Notes: a model not told the origin generated them from the sequence alone. A DNA stretch of 9,681 bases from Phycisphaerales bacterium UBA5793 (GCA_002418285.1 DIDT01000059.1:1-9681); one strand, 5' to 3'. Positions 1 to 7,200 are shown, counted from the stretch's first letter. Made by a program: numbers and translations.

Positions 1-483
1 GTCGGGCACGCCGTCCACGCCGGCCCGGTCGCCGGGCTGGAGGGCGCCGAGCCGGACGCGCTCACCGTCGCGAACGATGATGGTGTGTTCGGTGACGTAG
101 ACGGGGATGTTGCCACGGTCGGTCTGGAGCACGATGGCGTGATCGCCAACGCGAGCGATGGTGCCGCGCACCTGGAGTGTGGCGGAGCGAGCTTCGATGG
201 CGATGCCGATGAGGCCGCGATTGGTGCGTTCGGCGAGGACGTGGGCGCGGTCGCCGCGCTGGAAGGAGGCGAGCCGGGCGGGCTGGCCATCGCGAACGAG
301 GCGGGTGTCCTGGGTGACGAGGACTTCAACGGGGCCGCGATCGGTGCGGAAGAGAATGGAGGCTTCCCGAACCTCTGCGATGGTGCCGCCAAAGCGAATG
401 GTCTGGGCGTTGGCGACGGATGTGGTGGGGGCCAACCCCAGCGTAATCAGAGCGGTGATGAGCATGAGAAGGGTCTTGAGCAT
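1..483 (-). CDS. Secreted protein with tandem DUF5666-like repeats, 3' end beyond window
   Basis: The frame is open from an ATG at 483 to the window edge (161 codons, no stop), so the C-terminus is missing. Residues 1-26 form a signal peptide: K3, a hydrophobic core, and a cleavage site after ANA (A26/Q27). The mature part holds two copies of one unit about 74 residues apart, starting at G33 and G107. Each reads GTIA-x-V ... TDRG ... VxVTxxT ... VRDG ... RL ... QxGDRA. This beta-strand-rich pattern resembles DUF5666/OB-like repeat proteins. The family has no well-defined reaction, so the role is unknown beyond being exported. The start is supported by AAGGAG at 491-496, 7 bases before the ATG. 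It lies 114 bases downstream of the PH-domain gene on the same strand and may have its own promoter, though I see no convincing one. A third repeat may follow outside the window. Confidence 0.8.
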   Translation of the reverse strand, partial: MLKTLLMLITALITLGLAPTTSVANAQTIRFGGTIAEVREASILFRTDRGPVEVLVTQDTRLVRDGQPARLASFQRGDRAHVLAERTNRGLIGIAIEARSATLQVRGTIARVGDHAIVLQTDRGNIPVYVTEHTIIVRDGERVRLGALQPGDRAGVDGVPD

Positions 484-490
484 GGGTCCT

Positions 491-496
491 CTCCTT
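491..496 (-). promoter_or_regulatory. Strong Shine-Dalgarno for the repeat protein
   Basis: On the minus strand AAGGAG sits 7 bases before the ATG at 483. It is one of the clearest ribosome binding sites in the window; hpt, dus and the small membrane-protein genes lack an obvious one. It fixes the start of this partial gene. Confidence 0.7.
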
Positions 497-530
497 CGGA
501 CGGGGGTGTTATTCAAACCGGGCGTGGCAG

Positions 531-552
531 GCCGCCAATTTGGTTGGGCGGC
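531..552 (-). terminator. GC hairpin between two minus-strand genes, possible terminator
   Basis: The minus strand reads GCCGCC, a 10-base AT-rich loop, then GGCGGC, giving a 6-bp GC stem 45 bases past the end of the PH-domain gene. There is no T-run after it, so it does not meet the usual intrinsic-terminator rule. It could be a weak terminator or chance in GC-rich DNA. Confidence 0.25.
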
Positions 553-597
553 ACTCTGAAGTGGCAACGCACGAGGCGGTTGAATATTGCGAAAGTG

Positions 598-1287
598 TCA
601 GTGTCGCTTGCCGTAGCGGTCGATGGCGTTGTTGACCTGGCGGTAGATCTGGAAGGGGTGGGCGAGACTGAGCCAGGCGGCGTCGTAGCCGTCGCTGCCG
701 GCGGTGGCGAAGGCGAGCGTGCCCAGGCCGAAGGCTCGTTCGCGAATGGTCTGGACGACGGCGATGTGCTGGATCTGTTGAAGGGGCGCGTGGAAGTAGG
801 ATCGGCGGAGGACGCCGTAGATCGCAATGATGCGGCGGTCGGTGAGGACGTAGGTCTGGTTCCACCATTCGAGGCCCTGCCATGCGAGGCGGATGAGGGC
901 GATCGTCGCGCCGAAGAGGAAGGCGTCGGTGTCGGACCATGCGGCCTTGGGCAGGGAGAGCGCTGAGAGGTAGGCGAGGAGCAGTGTGAGCGTGGCGATG
1001 AGCACGAGACTGCCCAGCGATGCGAGGATGATGTAGAGCGGACTGGGCTTGAGCCACATGATGATGATCTCATCGTCGGCAAGCAGGTCGGCGGGAAGGG
1101 CGGCGCGAGCCTGGTCGATGGGGCGGCTGATGGGTTCGGCGGCTTCGCCTGCGGCGGCGAAGGCGGTGTGTTGCGCCGTTTGGGCAGTGGTGGGGCGGCC
1201 TGTTGAGCCGAGTGGAGAGCGCGGCTTGGGTTGTGGTTGAACTGCGGCGTGTGCGGCGCGAGGTTGTGGGGGCGCGTCGATAGTCAT
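598..1287 (-). CDS. Bacterial PH-domain (YdbS/DUF304-like) membrane protein
   Basis: 229 residues. Residues 1-65 are Ala/Pro/Gln-rich and probably disordered. Two hydrophobic segments follow at about 83-111 and 121-138. A PH_2 (DUF304) domain then covers about 141-220, with the family signature WNQTYVLTDRRIIAIYGVL and later Q171-I172-Q173-H174 and F186-G187-L188-G189. The order (membrane hairpin, then a cytoplasmic PH_2 domain) matches YdbS-like proteins. Their molecular function is poorly known; some affect envelope stress or lantibiotic resistance, and I would not assign that here. The ATG overlaps the hpt stop as ATGA at 1284-1287, which indicates translational coupling and settles the start. 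Family assignment is firm, biological role unknown. Confidence 0.85.
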   Translation of the reverse strand: MTIDAPPQPRAAHAAVQPQPKPRSPLGSTGRPTTAQTAQHTAFAAAGEAAEPISRPIDQARAALPADLLADDEIIIMWLKPSPLYIILASLGSLVLIATLTLLLAYLSALSLPKAAWSDTDAFLFGATIALIRLAWQGLEWWNQTYVLTDRRIIAIYGVLRRSYFHAPLQQIQHIAVVQTIRERAFGLGTLAFATAGSDGYDAAWLSLAHPFQIYRQVNNAIDRYGKRH

Positions 1288-1835
1288 AACAGCGCCTCGG
1301 GTCGGAGGGTGACGATGTCGGGTAGGTTGCGGTAGTGATCGTTGTGGTCGAGGCCGTAACCGACGACGAATTCGTTGGGGATGTCAAAGCCGACGTAATC
1401 GACGGAGAAGCGGCGTGCTTCGTCGCGATCTTTGCGGAGGAGGACGCAGGTGCGGATCTCGGCGGGTCGTTGTTCGCCGATGATGTCGCGAACGAGGGTG
1501 AGCGTCTGGCCGGTGTCGAGGATGTCATCGACGATGAGGATGTGCTTGCCGGCGAGGTTGTGGGGCAGGGCACCGCGGATCAGGGCGCCCTTGCTCTCGA
1601 TCGACTTGCCGGGGTAGCTGCTCACGGACATGACGCCGATGCGAAGTTTGTGGGGCAGGTGGCGGATGAGGTCGGCCACAAAGACGATGGCGCCGGTGAG
1701 GATGGGGACGAGGACGATCTCGGCGGGGTGGCCGGAGAGACCGTCGAGATCGTCAGCGATTTCCCGGCCGAGCGCGGCAACGCGGTCGGCGATGGTCTGG
1801 CGGCTGAGAAGGATCCGATCGACATCATTTTGCAT
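1284..1835 (-). CDS. hpt: Hypoxanthine phosphoribosyltransferase
   Basis: Cytoplasmic purine-salvage enzyme that joins hypoxanthine (often guanine) to PRPP to give IMP/GMP. Numbered from the ATG at 1835 (183 aa), the PRPP-binding loop ILIVDDILDTGQTL lies at 99-112 with the acidic pair D103-D104. The mobile-loop signature SSYPGK is at 72-77, and the purine-binding tail VGFDIPNEFVVGYGLD is near 148-163, followed by YRNLPDI. Length is typical. The frame allows an earlier ATG at 1856, adding MPQAPHA. I prefer 1835 because family members usually begin with a short Met-x-(N/R)-D-(I/V) segment like MQNDVDRILLS. Neither start has a clear Shine-Dalgarno. The gene ends in a 4-base overlap with the PH-domain gene. 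The usual hpt neighbours tilS and ftsH are absent. Confidence 0.95.
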   Translation of the reverse strand: MQNDVDRILLSRQTIADRVAALGREIADDLDGLSGHPAEIVLVPILTGAIVFVADLIRHLPHKLRIGVMSVSSYPGKSIESKGALIRGALPHNLAGKHILIVDDILDTGQTLTLVRDIIGEQRPAEIRTCVLLRKDRDEARRFSVDYVGFDIPNEFVVGYGLDHNDHYRNLPDIVTLRPEALL

Positions 1836-1838
1836 GGC

Positions 1839-1866
1839 GTGAGGCGCCTGGGGCATCTGGTATCAT
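1839..1866 (+). promoter_or_regulatory. Candidate promoter for the lipoprotein gene
   Basis: TATCAT at 1861-1866 matches the -10 consensus at 5 of 6 bases. The -35 candidate GTGAGG at 1839-1844 is poor (3 of 6) with 16-base spacing. The leader to the ATG at 1918 would be about 45 bases. Overlapping it on the minus strand, TCGACT (1884-1889), a 16-base spacer and AATGAT (1862-1867) form an equally tentative hpt promoter. If that one is real, transcription would start near 1855, which favours the 1835 start of hpt. Confidence 0.3.
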
Positions 1867-1917
1867 TGGAGGTCGATGGTTCGAGTCGAGCGAGGCCCGG
1901 TTGGCGTGCGGAGAAGC

Positions 1918-2856
1918 ATGAACATTTGCACCAGTTATCTTCGGCCAGTTGTCCTTGCCGCCGCCTGCCTGGGGTTGGTCGCGGGGTGCAATGGCAAGGG
2001 TGAGAAGGTCGACCCTGAGCCGGGAGTGAAGACGACCGGGCAGGAAATTGTGGAATCGATGCGCCGGGGGATCGAGGTGCACCGCCTTCTGGATCGGCCG
2101 TATCGGCATCGGCTTGAGGCCGTCCTGTCACGGTATTCGGCTGAGCCGCTGGGGCTGAGCGAGCAGCAGATCGAGATGTGGCGCAACGAAGGGCTTCGCC
2201 TGGTCGCGGTGCCGGCGGATGAGAAGGAAATCGAGAAGTTGATCGTGTCGCTGACGGGTGAGTCGGTGGTGGAGCGCGTGCGTATGGGTGTGGTGCCCGA
2301 GTGGCGCGCCGTGGCGACGGCACCGAAGATCGATGGATCGAAACTGGTGCGCGTGGGTGGCGAGATCGGGCCGTTCGCGGGCGGACGGTTTCGCCTGCTG
2401 CTGCGTGCGTATCCGCTGCTCGGTGCGGCGAGCCCGGTGTTACGAACGCAACTGATCGTGCAGTTTCACCAACCCAAACGTGATCCGTTTGCGCCTGATC
2501 CGGCGAGAGAAGAGCGGATGGGGGTCTACGTGCCCACCTCGGCACTGTCGATGGACCTCGATGGGAAGTGGGCGGTCCTGGTGACGGCTGAGGATCCGGC
2601 AAAGACGTGGGGGGAAGCAGCGCCGGAGCCGGCGAAGGACGACGAGGGCGGGGAAGCGAAGACGCAAGCGGGGGTGGATGCGGCTGAGGAGCAGGCGGGT
2701 GCGGGCGAGGCGCAGAAAGGTACGGGTGTGGCGCTGCCAAGCGGACAGGGGCACGGGCCGGAAAGTCCGCGCATTCGCACTTCGGGTGAAGAGGCGTTGA
2801 TCAGCCCGGACGGGAACACGCGGTTTGTGCTGATCTTTTTGCCGCGTGTGAAGTAG
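1918..2856 (+). CDS. Predicted lipoprotein of unknown function
   Basis: 312 residues from the ATG at 1918. The N-terminus is a lipoprotein signal: hydrophobic stretch VVLAAACLGL, then lipobox V21-A22-G23-C24, so C24 should be lipidated and the mature protein anchored to a membrane on the periplasmic side. The frame extends to a GTG-type start at 1876, but those 14 extra residues would bury the signal. GGAG at 1910-1913 stands close before 1918. Residues about 40-220 are a mixed alpha/beta region I do not recognise. Residues about 223-282 are a low-complexity Ala/Glu/Gly/Lys linker. The last 30 residues (ALISPDGNTRFVLIFLPRVK) look like a closing beta segment. It diverges from hpt and converges on the parvulin gene with a 32-base gap. 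Real gene, unknown role. Confidence 0.8.
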   Translation: MNICTSYLRPVVLAAACLGLVAGCNGKGEKVDPEPGVKTTGQEIVESMRRGIEVHRLLDRPYRHRLEAVLSRYSAEPLGLSEQQIEMWRNEGLRLVAVPADEKEIEKLIVSLTGESVVERVRMGVVPEWRAVATAPKIDGSKLVRVGGEIGPFAGGRFRLLLRAYPLLGAASPVLRTQLIVQFHQPKRDPFAPDPAREERMGVYVPTSALSMDLDGKWAVLVTAEDPAKTWGEAAPEPAKDDEGGEAKTQAGVDAAEEQAGAGEAQKGTGVALPSGQGHGPESPRIRTSGEEALISPDGNTRFVLIFLPRVK

Positions 2857-2888
2857 CCGGCGTGGTCGAGTTCGCAGCGCAGTGGCGC

Positions 2889-3830
2889 TCACGGCGTCGG
2901 ATGCGTCGCTTTCCAACCATCGTTGAGGGCGGGGTCGAGGACGGCGAGGTCGGCGGAGGTGAGCAGTTGACGGGCGAGATTGTCCATCAGGATCCGCTCC
3001 TGGGCGAGGCGGGCGGCGCGGGCCATGTCGGTCTTGACGAGTTCGTATTGCACGTCCTGGGGTGCGATGCGGCGGACCATCTGGAGAATCGCGAAGCCCG
3101 ATTCGATTGGGATGATCGGAGAGAGATCGCCCTCGTCAAGGTCGGCGAGGACCTGGCGTACGGCTGCGGGATAGGAGGCGTCGTAGGGCGACATCGCTTC
3201 GAGCAGCCCGCCGCGCTGGGCGCTGGCGAGGTCGGTGCTGACGAGGGCGGCGACGTCGGTAAACGGTTCGCCGGCGCGGATGCGGCTGAGTGCAGTGGCC
3301 GCCTCGTTCATCGTGGCCGTGGTGATGAGGCGCACGCGGTACTTGGGGCCGAACTGCTGCTCGAACTGCGAACGGATCATGGTCTCGTTGATCTCGACAT
3401 CTTCGGCAATGAGGGTGCGGAGCATGGCGTTCCGCTTGAGCATGAGATTGAATCGGCGATCGCCGAGCGACCGGCGCTGGCGGAGGGCTTCGAGGCTTAG
3501 CGCGGCTGTGGTCGGATCGGGATCGAGTATCTCCAGAAGGAGCGTCCGTTCCCTTTCGATCGAAGCGGCGTCGATGGACTTCCCTTCGCGCACGAGGCGC
3601 TGGGAAAGCAGGCGGTCAAGCACGACTTCTTCCAGGATGGCCCCCCCGGCGGTCTCGGCGAGCAGGTCGCGCAGCTGCGACCATTGCACCGCCTGACCGT
3701 TGACGAGCGCCGCGGGAGTGTCGTTGGGAGTTGGCTGGTCGGCGTCGGCGCGGGCGATTAAACCGAACGAACCACTGATTGCCGCCGCCGAGGCGAGCAG
3801 GATGGCCGGGAGCGAGGAGGACGAACGCAT
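2889..3830 (-). CDS. Exported parvulin-type (PpiC/SurA-like) folding factor, probably PPIase-degenerate
   Basis: 313 residues from the ATG at 3830. The frame is open to 4418, but that extension lies under the divergent zinc-ribbon gene. The true start has AAGGAAG at 3836-3842 on the minus strand and begins a signal peptide (MRSS, hydrophobic core, cleavage near ARADA/D31). Residues 38-150 form a SurA_N-like helical region opening with PAALVNGQAVQWSQL. A PpiC rotamase-like domain spans about 163-254 (AxxALSRIRAGEPFTDVAAL, QRGG, LxEGDLSPIIPIESGF). A helical tail returns at 258-300. Parvulins usually show RHIL and GYHI; here they read RLIT (L168) and GFAI (A247), so both conserved histidines are gone. 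It may act as a periplasmic or outer-membrane-protein chaperone rather than an isomerase. Localisation is strong, activity inferred. Confidence 0.88.
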   Translation of the reverse strand: MRSSSSLPAILLASAAAISGSFGLIARADADQPTPNDTPAALVNGQAVQWSQLRDLLAETAGGAILEEVVLDRLLSQRLVREGKSIDAASIERERTLLLEILDPDPTTAALSLEALRQRRSLGDRRFNLMLKRNAMLRTLIAEDVEINETMIRSQFEQQFGPKYRVRLITTATMNEAATALSRIRAGEPFTDVAALVSTDLASAQRGGLLEAMSPYDASYPAAVRQVLADLDEGDLSPIIPIESGFAILQMVRRIAPQDVQYELVKTDMARAARLAQERILMDNLARQLLTSADLAVLDPALNDGWKATHPTP

Positions 3831-3884
3831 GAGACACTTCCTTGGCGATACCTGGTTTTCTGAATACGCTGACATGGGTGCATC

Positions 3885-3913
3885 ATCAGACCGTCGAGAT
3901 GAGGGGATGTCAA
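3885..3913 (-). promoter_or_regulatory. Sigma70-type promoter of the parvulin gene
   Basis: On the minus strand TTGACA (3908-3913, perfect -35) is followed by exactly 17 bases and TCTGAT (3885-3890, 4 of 6 to the -10 consensus). Transcription would begin near 3878, giving a leader of about 48 bases before the ATG at 3830 with its AAGGAAG site. It sits in the 105-base divergent gap. Confidence 0.55.
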
Positions 3914-3935
3914 CCACCTGCGGGCGGAGATGTGA

Positions 3936-5111
3936 GTGTCGATGAGTGAAGAAGCAACTCAAGTCATCTGTCCCTACTGCGGGCACACGCAAAGTGACGC
4001 CACGCGCTGCGAGATGTGCCGGGGGCTCTTTGAGCCACTGAGTCGGCAGGCGACGCAGAACGCGATGGGGCCGTGGTTCATCCGCGATGAGACCCAGCCC
4101 TTTCGCCCCGGCTGCTCCTATGAAACGCTGGTGCGGCTGGTCGAGCGCGGGAAAGTGACCCCCGCAACGATCATTCGCGGGCCGACGACCCGACAATTCT
4201 GGAAGCGGGCAGACCAGGTGCAGGGGCTTTCGCACCTGATGCACGTCTGCCACGCCTGCGGCGAGCGCGTCGGCAAGACCGATGTATGCTGCGAGTATTG
4301 CGGGGCGCCTTTTGCCGCCGACGGTGATCGGCAGACGCTGGGCCTGGCTCCGGTGCGCAACGTCGAGGCGATGGCGGCAAGCAAGCTCTCGAAGACGGAG
4401 GTGCGAGGAGACGAGCACCTCGCGTCAGTCGGCTATGACCGATTGCGGGCGGCTGTCGAGGCGGCTGCGCGGGCGGAGGGTGGCGATGCGGCCCGTTCGG
4501 CGCTTGCCGAGGCGACGGACGATGAAAGCGATGACTCGGGCGTGCCGCGACAGCCTCGTCGTCGCCGAATCCTCAAGGAGCAGCTCACCCCGGGTCAATT
4601 GGCCGTCGAGCGAATCCGGCGTGAGAAGCGGCAGTTCATGGTGAAGGCTTCGCTCGGCGCGGTGACGATCTTCGTCGCGGCGGTGCTGCTCATCTGGCTG
4701 CTGGCGTGGGCGGGAGCGATTTCTCTGCCCTTCGCGCTTCCGGGAGTGCATGGGGCTGCGACGTCAGTTTCCGGGCCGTCACCTGCGGGTGGCCCCGCTG
4801 AGTCAGCCGGCGGAACATCGCCCGAGGCTTCGTCTGATGCGACGGCGAAGGTGCCGCCGGCCAACGGTGAGGCGCCCGGCGAAGCGAACGCGCTCGATGC
4901 TGATCAACAGCAGTTGCTCGACCTGTACGCCCAGGGCGTGCGGCTGGTGGATGGGACGACGATCGCCGAACTTGAGCGGGCCGTGGCGATCTTTATCCAG
5001 GTGCGCGACGAATTGCCCGAGAATCTGCATCCGGAAGATCTGCCGGCCCAGTTGCGCAAAGCGCAGCAGCGCCTCGAGCGGCTGCGACTGGATGAACCGC
5101 CGGATGGCTGA
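3936..5111 (+). CDS. Zinc-ribbon / GYF-like single-pass membrane protein
   Basis: 391 residues from the GTG at 3936, preceded by GGAG at 3926-3929 with 6-base spacing. An ATG two codons later (3942) is the alternative. A first zinc ribbon uses C12-x2-C15 and C25-x2-C28. A GYF_2-like module follows at about 45-98 (GPWFIRD ... SYETLVRLVERGKVTPATII ... FWKRADQVQGL). A second ribbon uses C105-x2-C108 and C119-x2-C122. A charged region leads to an Arg cluster (205-211) and one transmembrane helix at about 239-261. After it come a Pro/Gly/Ala/Ser linker and a helical C-terminus (DADQQQLLDLYAQGVRLV ... LRKAQQRLERLRL). By the positive-inside rule the ribbons and GYF-like module are cytoplasmic and the tail is outside. 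GYF-type modules often bind proline-rich peptides. The partner is unknown; the next gene's Pro-rich N-terminus (PTPPEPGEPG) is a speculative candidate. Confidence 0.82.
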   Translation: MSMSEEATQVICPYCGHTQSDATRCEMCRGLFEPLSRQATQNAMGPWFIRDETQPFRPGCSYETLVRLVERGKVTPATIIRGPTTRQFWKRADQVQGLSHLMHVCHACGERVGKTDVCCEYCGAPFAADGDRQTLGLAPVRNVEAMAASKLSKTEVRGDEHLASVGYDRLRAAVEAAARAEGGDAARSALAEATDDESDDSGVPRQPRRRRILKEQLTPGQLAVERIRREKRQFMVKASLGAVTIFVAAVLLIWLLAWAGAISLPFALPGVHGAATSVSGPSPAGGPAESAGGTSPEASSDATAKVPPANGEAPGEANALDADQQQLLDLYAQGVRLVDGTTIAELERAVAIFIQVRDELPENLHPEDLPAQLRKAQQRLERLRLDEPPDG

Positions 5112-5159
5112 ACCATGGCATCGAACCGATGCCGCCGATCGGACGAAAGGACGAGGAGC

Positions 5160-5195
5160 ATGAGTCGATCTGCAACGTGCGAGGTCCTTGCTTGA
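5160..5195 (+). other. Possible 11-codon leader peptide in the gap before the five-helix protein
   Basis: AAAGGA (5146-5151) lies 8 bases before an ATG at 5160 that opens an 11-codon frame (MSRSATCEVLA) ending in TGA at 5193. The stop overlaps a TTG (5192-5194) that is in frame with the downstream membrane protein. This could be a coupled leader ORF, a true start followed by a frameshift, or chance. The rest of 5112-5278 shows no other clear element. Confidence 0.25.
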
Positions 5196-5278
5196 GCGCC
5201 AATCGACAAAGTGAATCGTCGGCGGGCAGCGCGCGGGCTGCGGTGCGCATCCGCCGCGGCGGCCGTCCGGAGACGCCG

Positions 5279-6214
5279 ATGCGCGTGTACATCTGGTCGC
5301 GGCCGACGCCTCCGGAACCCGGCGAGCCGGGTGCCGAGGGATCGGGCTCTTCAGCGCCGGTGGTGATTGAACTGGCCGTCTGGCTGCGGCTGTTCATGAT
5401 TGCGGCCTGCACTCTGGTCGCGGTGCCGCTTGCGGGGTTGATCGGATTCCGACAGGGATTTGCCGAGAGCATCGGCGTTCCGGATCTGCAGCGCGAATTG
5501 GGGGCGAGTCTGTCCGATGGCGTGCAACTCATTCTCGCCGCGCCGCTGCGCGTGTTCGAGGCAGGTCTGGATGACACCTTGGCGCTGATGTTGGCGATGC
5601 TGCTGGTGGTGACGGGCGCCGGGGCGTTGACGCTCGTGGTCATGGGCGGGCGACGCGCGGTGGAAAGCGCGGGTGAGTCGGAAGGCACACCGTCAAGCCA
5701 AGGCGTTGCGGCACTGGGGCTGGTGGTTTGTGCGGCGGTGAGTGTCCTGCAGATCGTGTGGGTCATTGCGCGTTCGCACGCCGCATTGGGCCACGTCATG
5801 CCGTGGACGGCCGGTGAGTTCGGGCCGTGGCACTCGACGGTGCGCATCACCGCGGGAGTTGATCTGATCGCGCTGGCGGCATCGGTCGTGTGGATGCTCG
5901 TGGCCGTGCGATTGCGATCAATGCTCTGGCTGCGTTCGATGACGCTGGTGCTGGCGGGGTTTGCGATTGCCGCGCTCTTTACGGCGACGGCGATGACCAA
6001 CGGCGTTGCCTCACAGATTGACCAGCAGCGCAGTCTGTTCCTGCGCGGCGACGTTGCCGACGCGACAACGCCGGATCTCATCCTCGGCCACACGAGCACC
6101 CATCTCGTTGTCGTCCGCGATGGCGGCGAACTGCAACTCATCTCGCCGGACATGACGATCGCCGTGGTCGGTCGCAAGAGCATTGCAGACTTCGTCGGGG
6201 CGCCTGCGGAGTGA
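5279..6214 (+). CDS. Five-helix membrane protein of unknown function
   Basis: 311 residues from the ATG at 5279, which has GGAG at 5269-5272 with 6-base spacing. The frame also offers TTG at 5192 (GAGG at 5181-5184) and ATG at 5129 (no ribosome site), so the N-terminus is uncertain by up to 50 residues. The N-terminus is Pro/Gly/Glu-rich (WSRPTPPEPGEPG). Predicted membrane helices are at about 36-57, 101-122, 144-164, 192-210 and 221-239. A soluble C-terminal region of about 70 residues follows, including ILGHTSTHLVVVRDGGELQL. I recognise no family. It follows the zinc-ribbon gene on the same strand and probably shares its transcript. It converges on the sulfotransferase with a 24-base gap that shows no terminator. 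Confidence 0.72.
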   Translation: MRVYIWSRPTPPEPGEPGAEGSGSSAPVVIELAVWLRLFMIAACTLVAVPLAGLIGFRQGFAESIGVPDLQRELGASLSDGVQLILAAPLRVFEAGLDDTLALMLAMLLVVTGAGALTLVVMGGRRAVESAGESEGTPSSQGVAALGLVVCAAVSVLQIVWVIARSHAALGHVMPWTAGEFGPWHSTVRITAGVDLIALAASVVWMLVAVRLRSMLWLRSMTLVLAGFAIAALFTATAMTNGVASQIDQQRSLFLRGDVADATTPDLILGHTSTHLVVVRDGGELQLISPDMTIAVVGRKSIADFVGAPAE

Positions 6215-6238
6215 CAGTGGGACGGAAGGTCTCAGCGG

Positions 6239-7180
6239 TCAAGCGCGTGTGCGTTTGTCGGTTTCACCGCAGATGCTCTGGATCATCCGGACTTCTTCGT
6301 CGGTGAAGCCCTTGTAATCGGTATGCTGCTGCGGACGAACGTCGGAAACATCCGTCGGCTCATTGGGGTTGCTCGCGCCGATGTGCGTGAACAGGCGGGC
6401 CATGGTGGCAGCCGGATCGGCCAGAAGTCCTTCGTAGCGTTGAATGGTGACTTGCGATGGGTGGCTGGCGCGGTAGCGCTCCCCGCGCTCAACCAGCAGT
6501 TTCCAGAGGTGGGCGCGTTTGGCCAGCGGCGATGCGTCAGCAGGAACTTCGTCATACATGCGGCGCCAGATTCCCTGGCTGGGATCATCGAGGCCCGGCT
6601 GCCAGCCATACTTCGTTTCGCGCCAGGAGCGAATGGTGAGGACAGGATCGCGGGCGAGGATGATGACTTTGAGTTCGGGCCATCCTTCGACGAGTTCGCC
6701 GAGGAACTCCATGAACGAGATCGGATGTTTGACGCCGACGCACAGCGGCTGGGATTGGTCGATGTCGATCTTCACATCACGACGAACTGAACCGCGATGC
6801 GCGGTGTCGGTGGTAGGTCGCGATGGATCCTTCTGATCGACTTTGGTCGGCACAGTGCCGCGCGTGACGATCTGGCGGGCGATCGAGTTCATGTAGCCGC
6901 GCAGCAGCTGGGCGGGTTGGCCGCGCGCCATGAGCGGATCACCGACGACGACGGGTTCGTTGACAACGACGACATTTGGCTTGCGGGTGAGCAGGGCGCT
7001 GAGCAGACTGGTGCCGCTGCGCGGCGGGCCGGTCAGGATGAAGGGCTTGATGGTGATGCCGGGATCGCGATTCGATTCGACCGCGCGCAGCCAGTACGCC
7101 TTGAGACGCATCTTGAGAACGAGCGATGATCGGAATTGGAGTCTGGCCACCGGGGCGATTATTCGGTTGCCGCTGAGCAC
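6239..7180 (-). CDS. PAPS-dependent sulfotransferase family protein
   Basis: 313 residues from a GTG at 7180. The 5'-phosphosulfate-binding P-loop GPPRSGTSLL is at 51-60, directly after a beta strand (IKPFILT). The 3'-phosphate-binding strand and helix, VIILARDPVLTIRSW, is at 172-186 with the usual Arg (R177) and Ser (S185). A late W226 and YEGLLADP (249-256) also fit the family. Sulfotransferases move sulfate from PAPS to hydroxyls or amines of sugars, lipids or small molecules; the acceptor cannot be read here, and no sulfation gene cluster is present. The GTG has no clear Shine-Dalgarno. A possible later start is the ATG at 7111 (MRLKAYW), which keeps both motifs. It begins 20 bases after dus ends, so the two are likely cotranscribed. 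Confidence 0.88.
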   Translation of the reverse strand: MLSGNRIIAPVARLQFRSSLVLKMRLKAYWLRAVESNRDPGITIKPFILTGPPRSGTSLLSALLTRKPNVVVVNEPVVVGDPLMARGQPAQLLRGYMNSIARQIVTRGTVPTKVDQKDPSRPTTDTAHRGSVRRDVKIDIDQSQPLCVGVKHPISFMEFLGELVEGWPELKVIILARDPVLTIRSWRETKYGWQPGLDDPSQGIWRRMYDEVPADASPLAKRAHLWKLLVERGERYRASHPSQVTIQRYEGLLADPAATMARLFTHIGASNPNEPTDVSDVRPQQHTDYKGFTDEEVRMIQSICGETDKRTRA

Positions 7181-7200
7181 AATCGACAGGGAGCGGCAAA

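Noticed and set aside
85..966. Plus-strand open frame of 293 codons
   Set aside because: It lies opposite the repeat protein and the PH-domain gene, both of which have recognisable domains. Its Gly/Asp/Val/Ala-rich composition is the usual mirror of GC-rich coding DNA.
1622..2740. Minus-strand open frame of 372 codons
   Set aside because: Pro/Arg/Ser/Thr-rich antisense shadow of the lipoprotein gene that also covers the start of hpt in a different frame. No domain and no start signal.
2876..2889. AGCGC-AGTG-GCGCT hairpin between convergent genes
   Set aside because: Only a 5-bp stem, no T-run on either strand, and it reaches into the parvulin stop codon. Too weak to call a terminator.
2901..2909. 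ATGCGTCGC resembling half of the REP core
   Set aside because: Nine bases inside the parvulin coding end, with no opposite arm; chance match.
3842..3870. Possible plus-strand promoter TTGGCG-17-TACGCT for the zinc-ribbon gene
   Set aside because: Only 4 of 6 and 3 of 6 consensus matches, which is expected by chance; not listed as a feature.
3831..4418. N-terminal extension of the parvulin frame by 196 codons
   Set aside because: It would run under the zinc-ribbon gene and over the promoter at 3885-3913, and would bury the signal peptide that begins at 3830.
4993..6183. Minus-strand open frame of 396 codons opposite the five-helix protein
   Set aside because: Ser/Thr/Arg/Pro-rich with no hydrophobic core or motif. 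The plus strand has clear membrane helices and GC-biased third positions.
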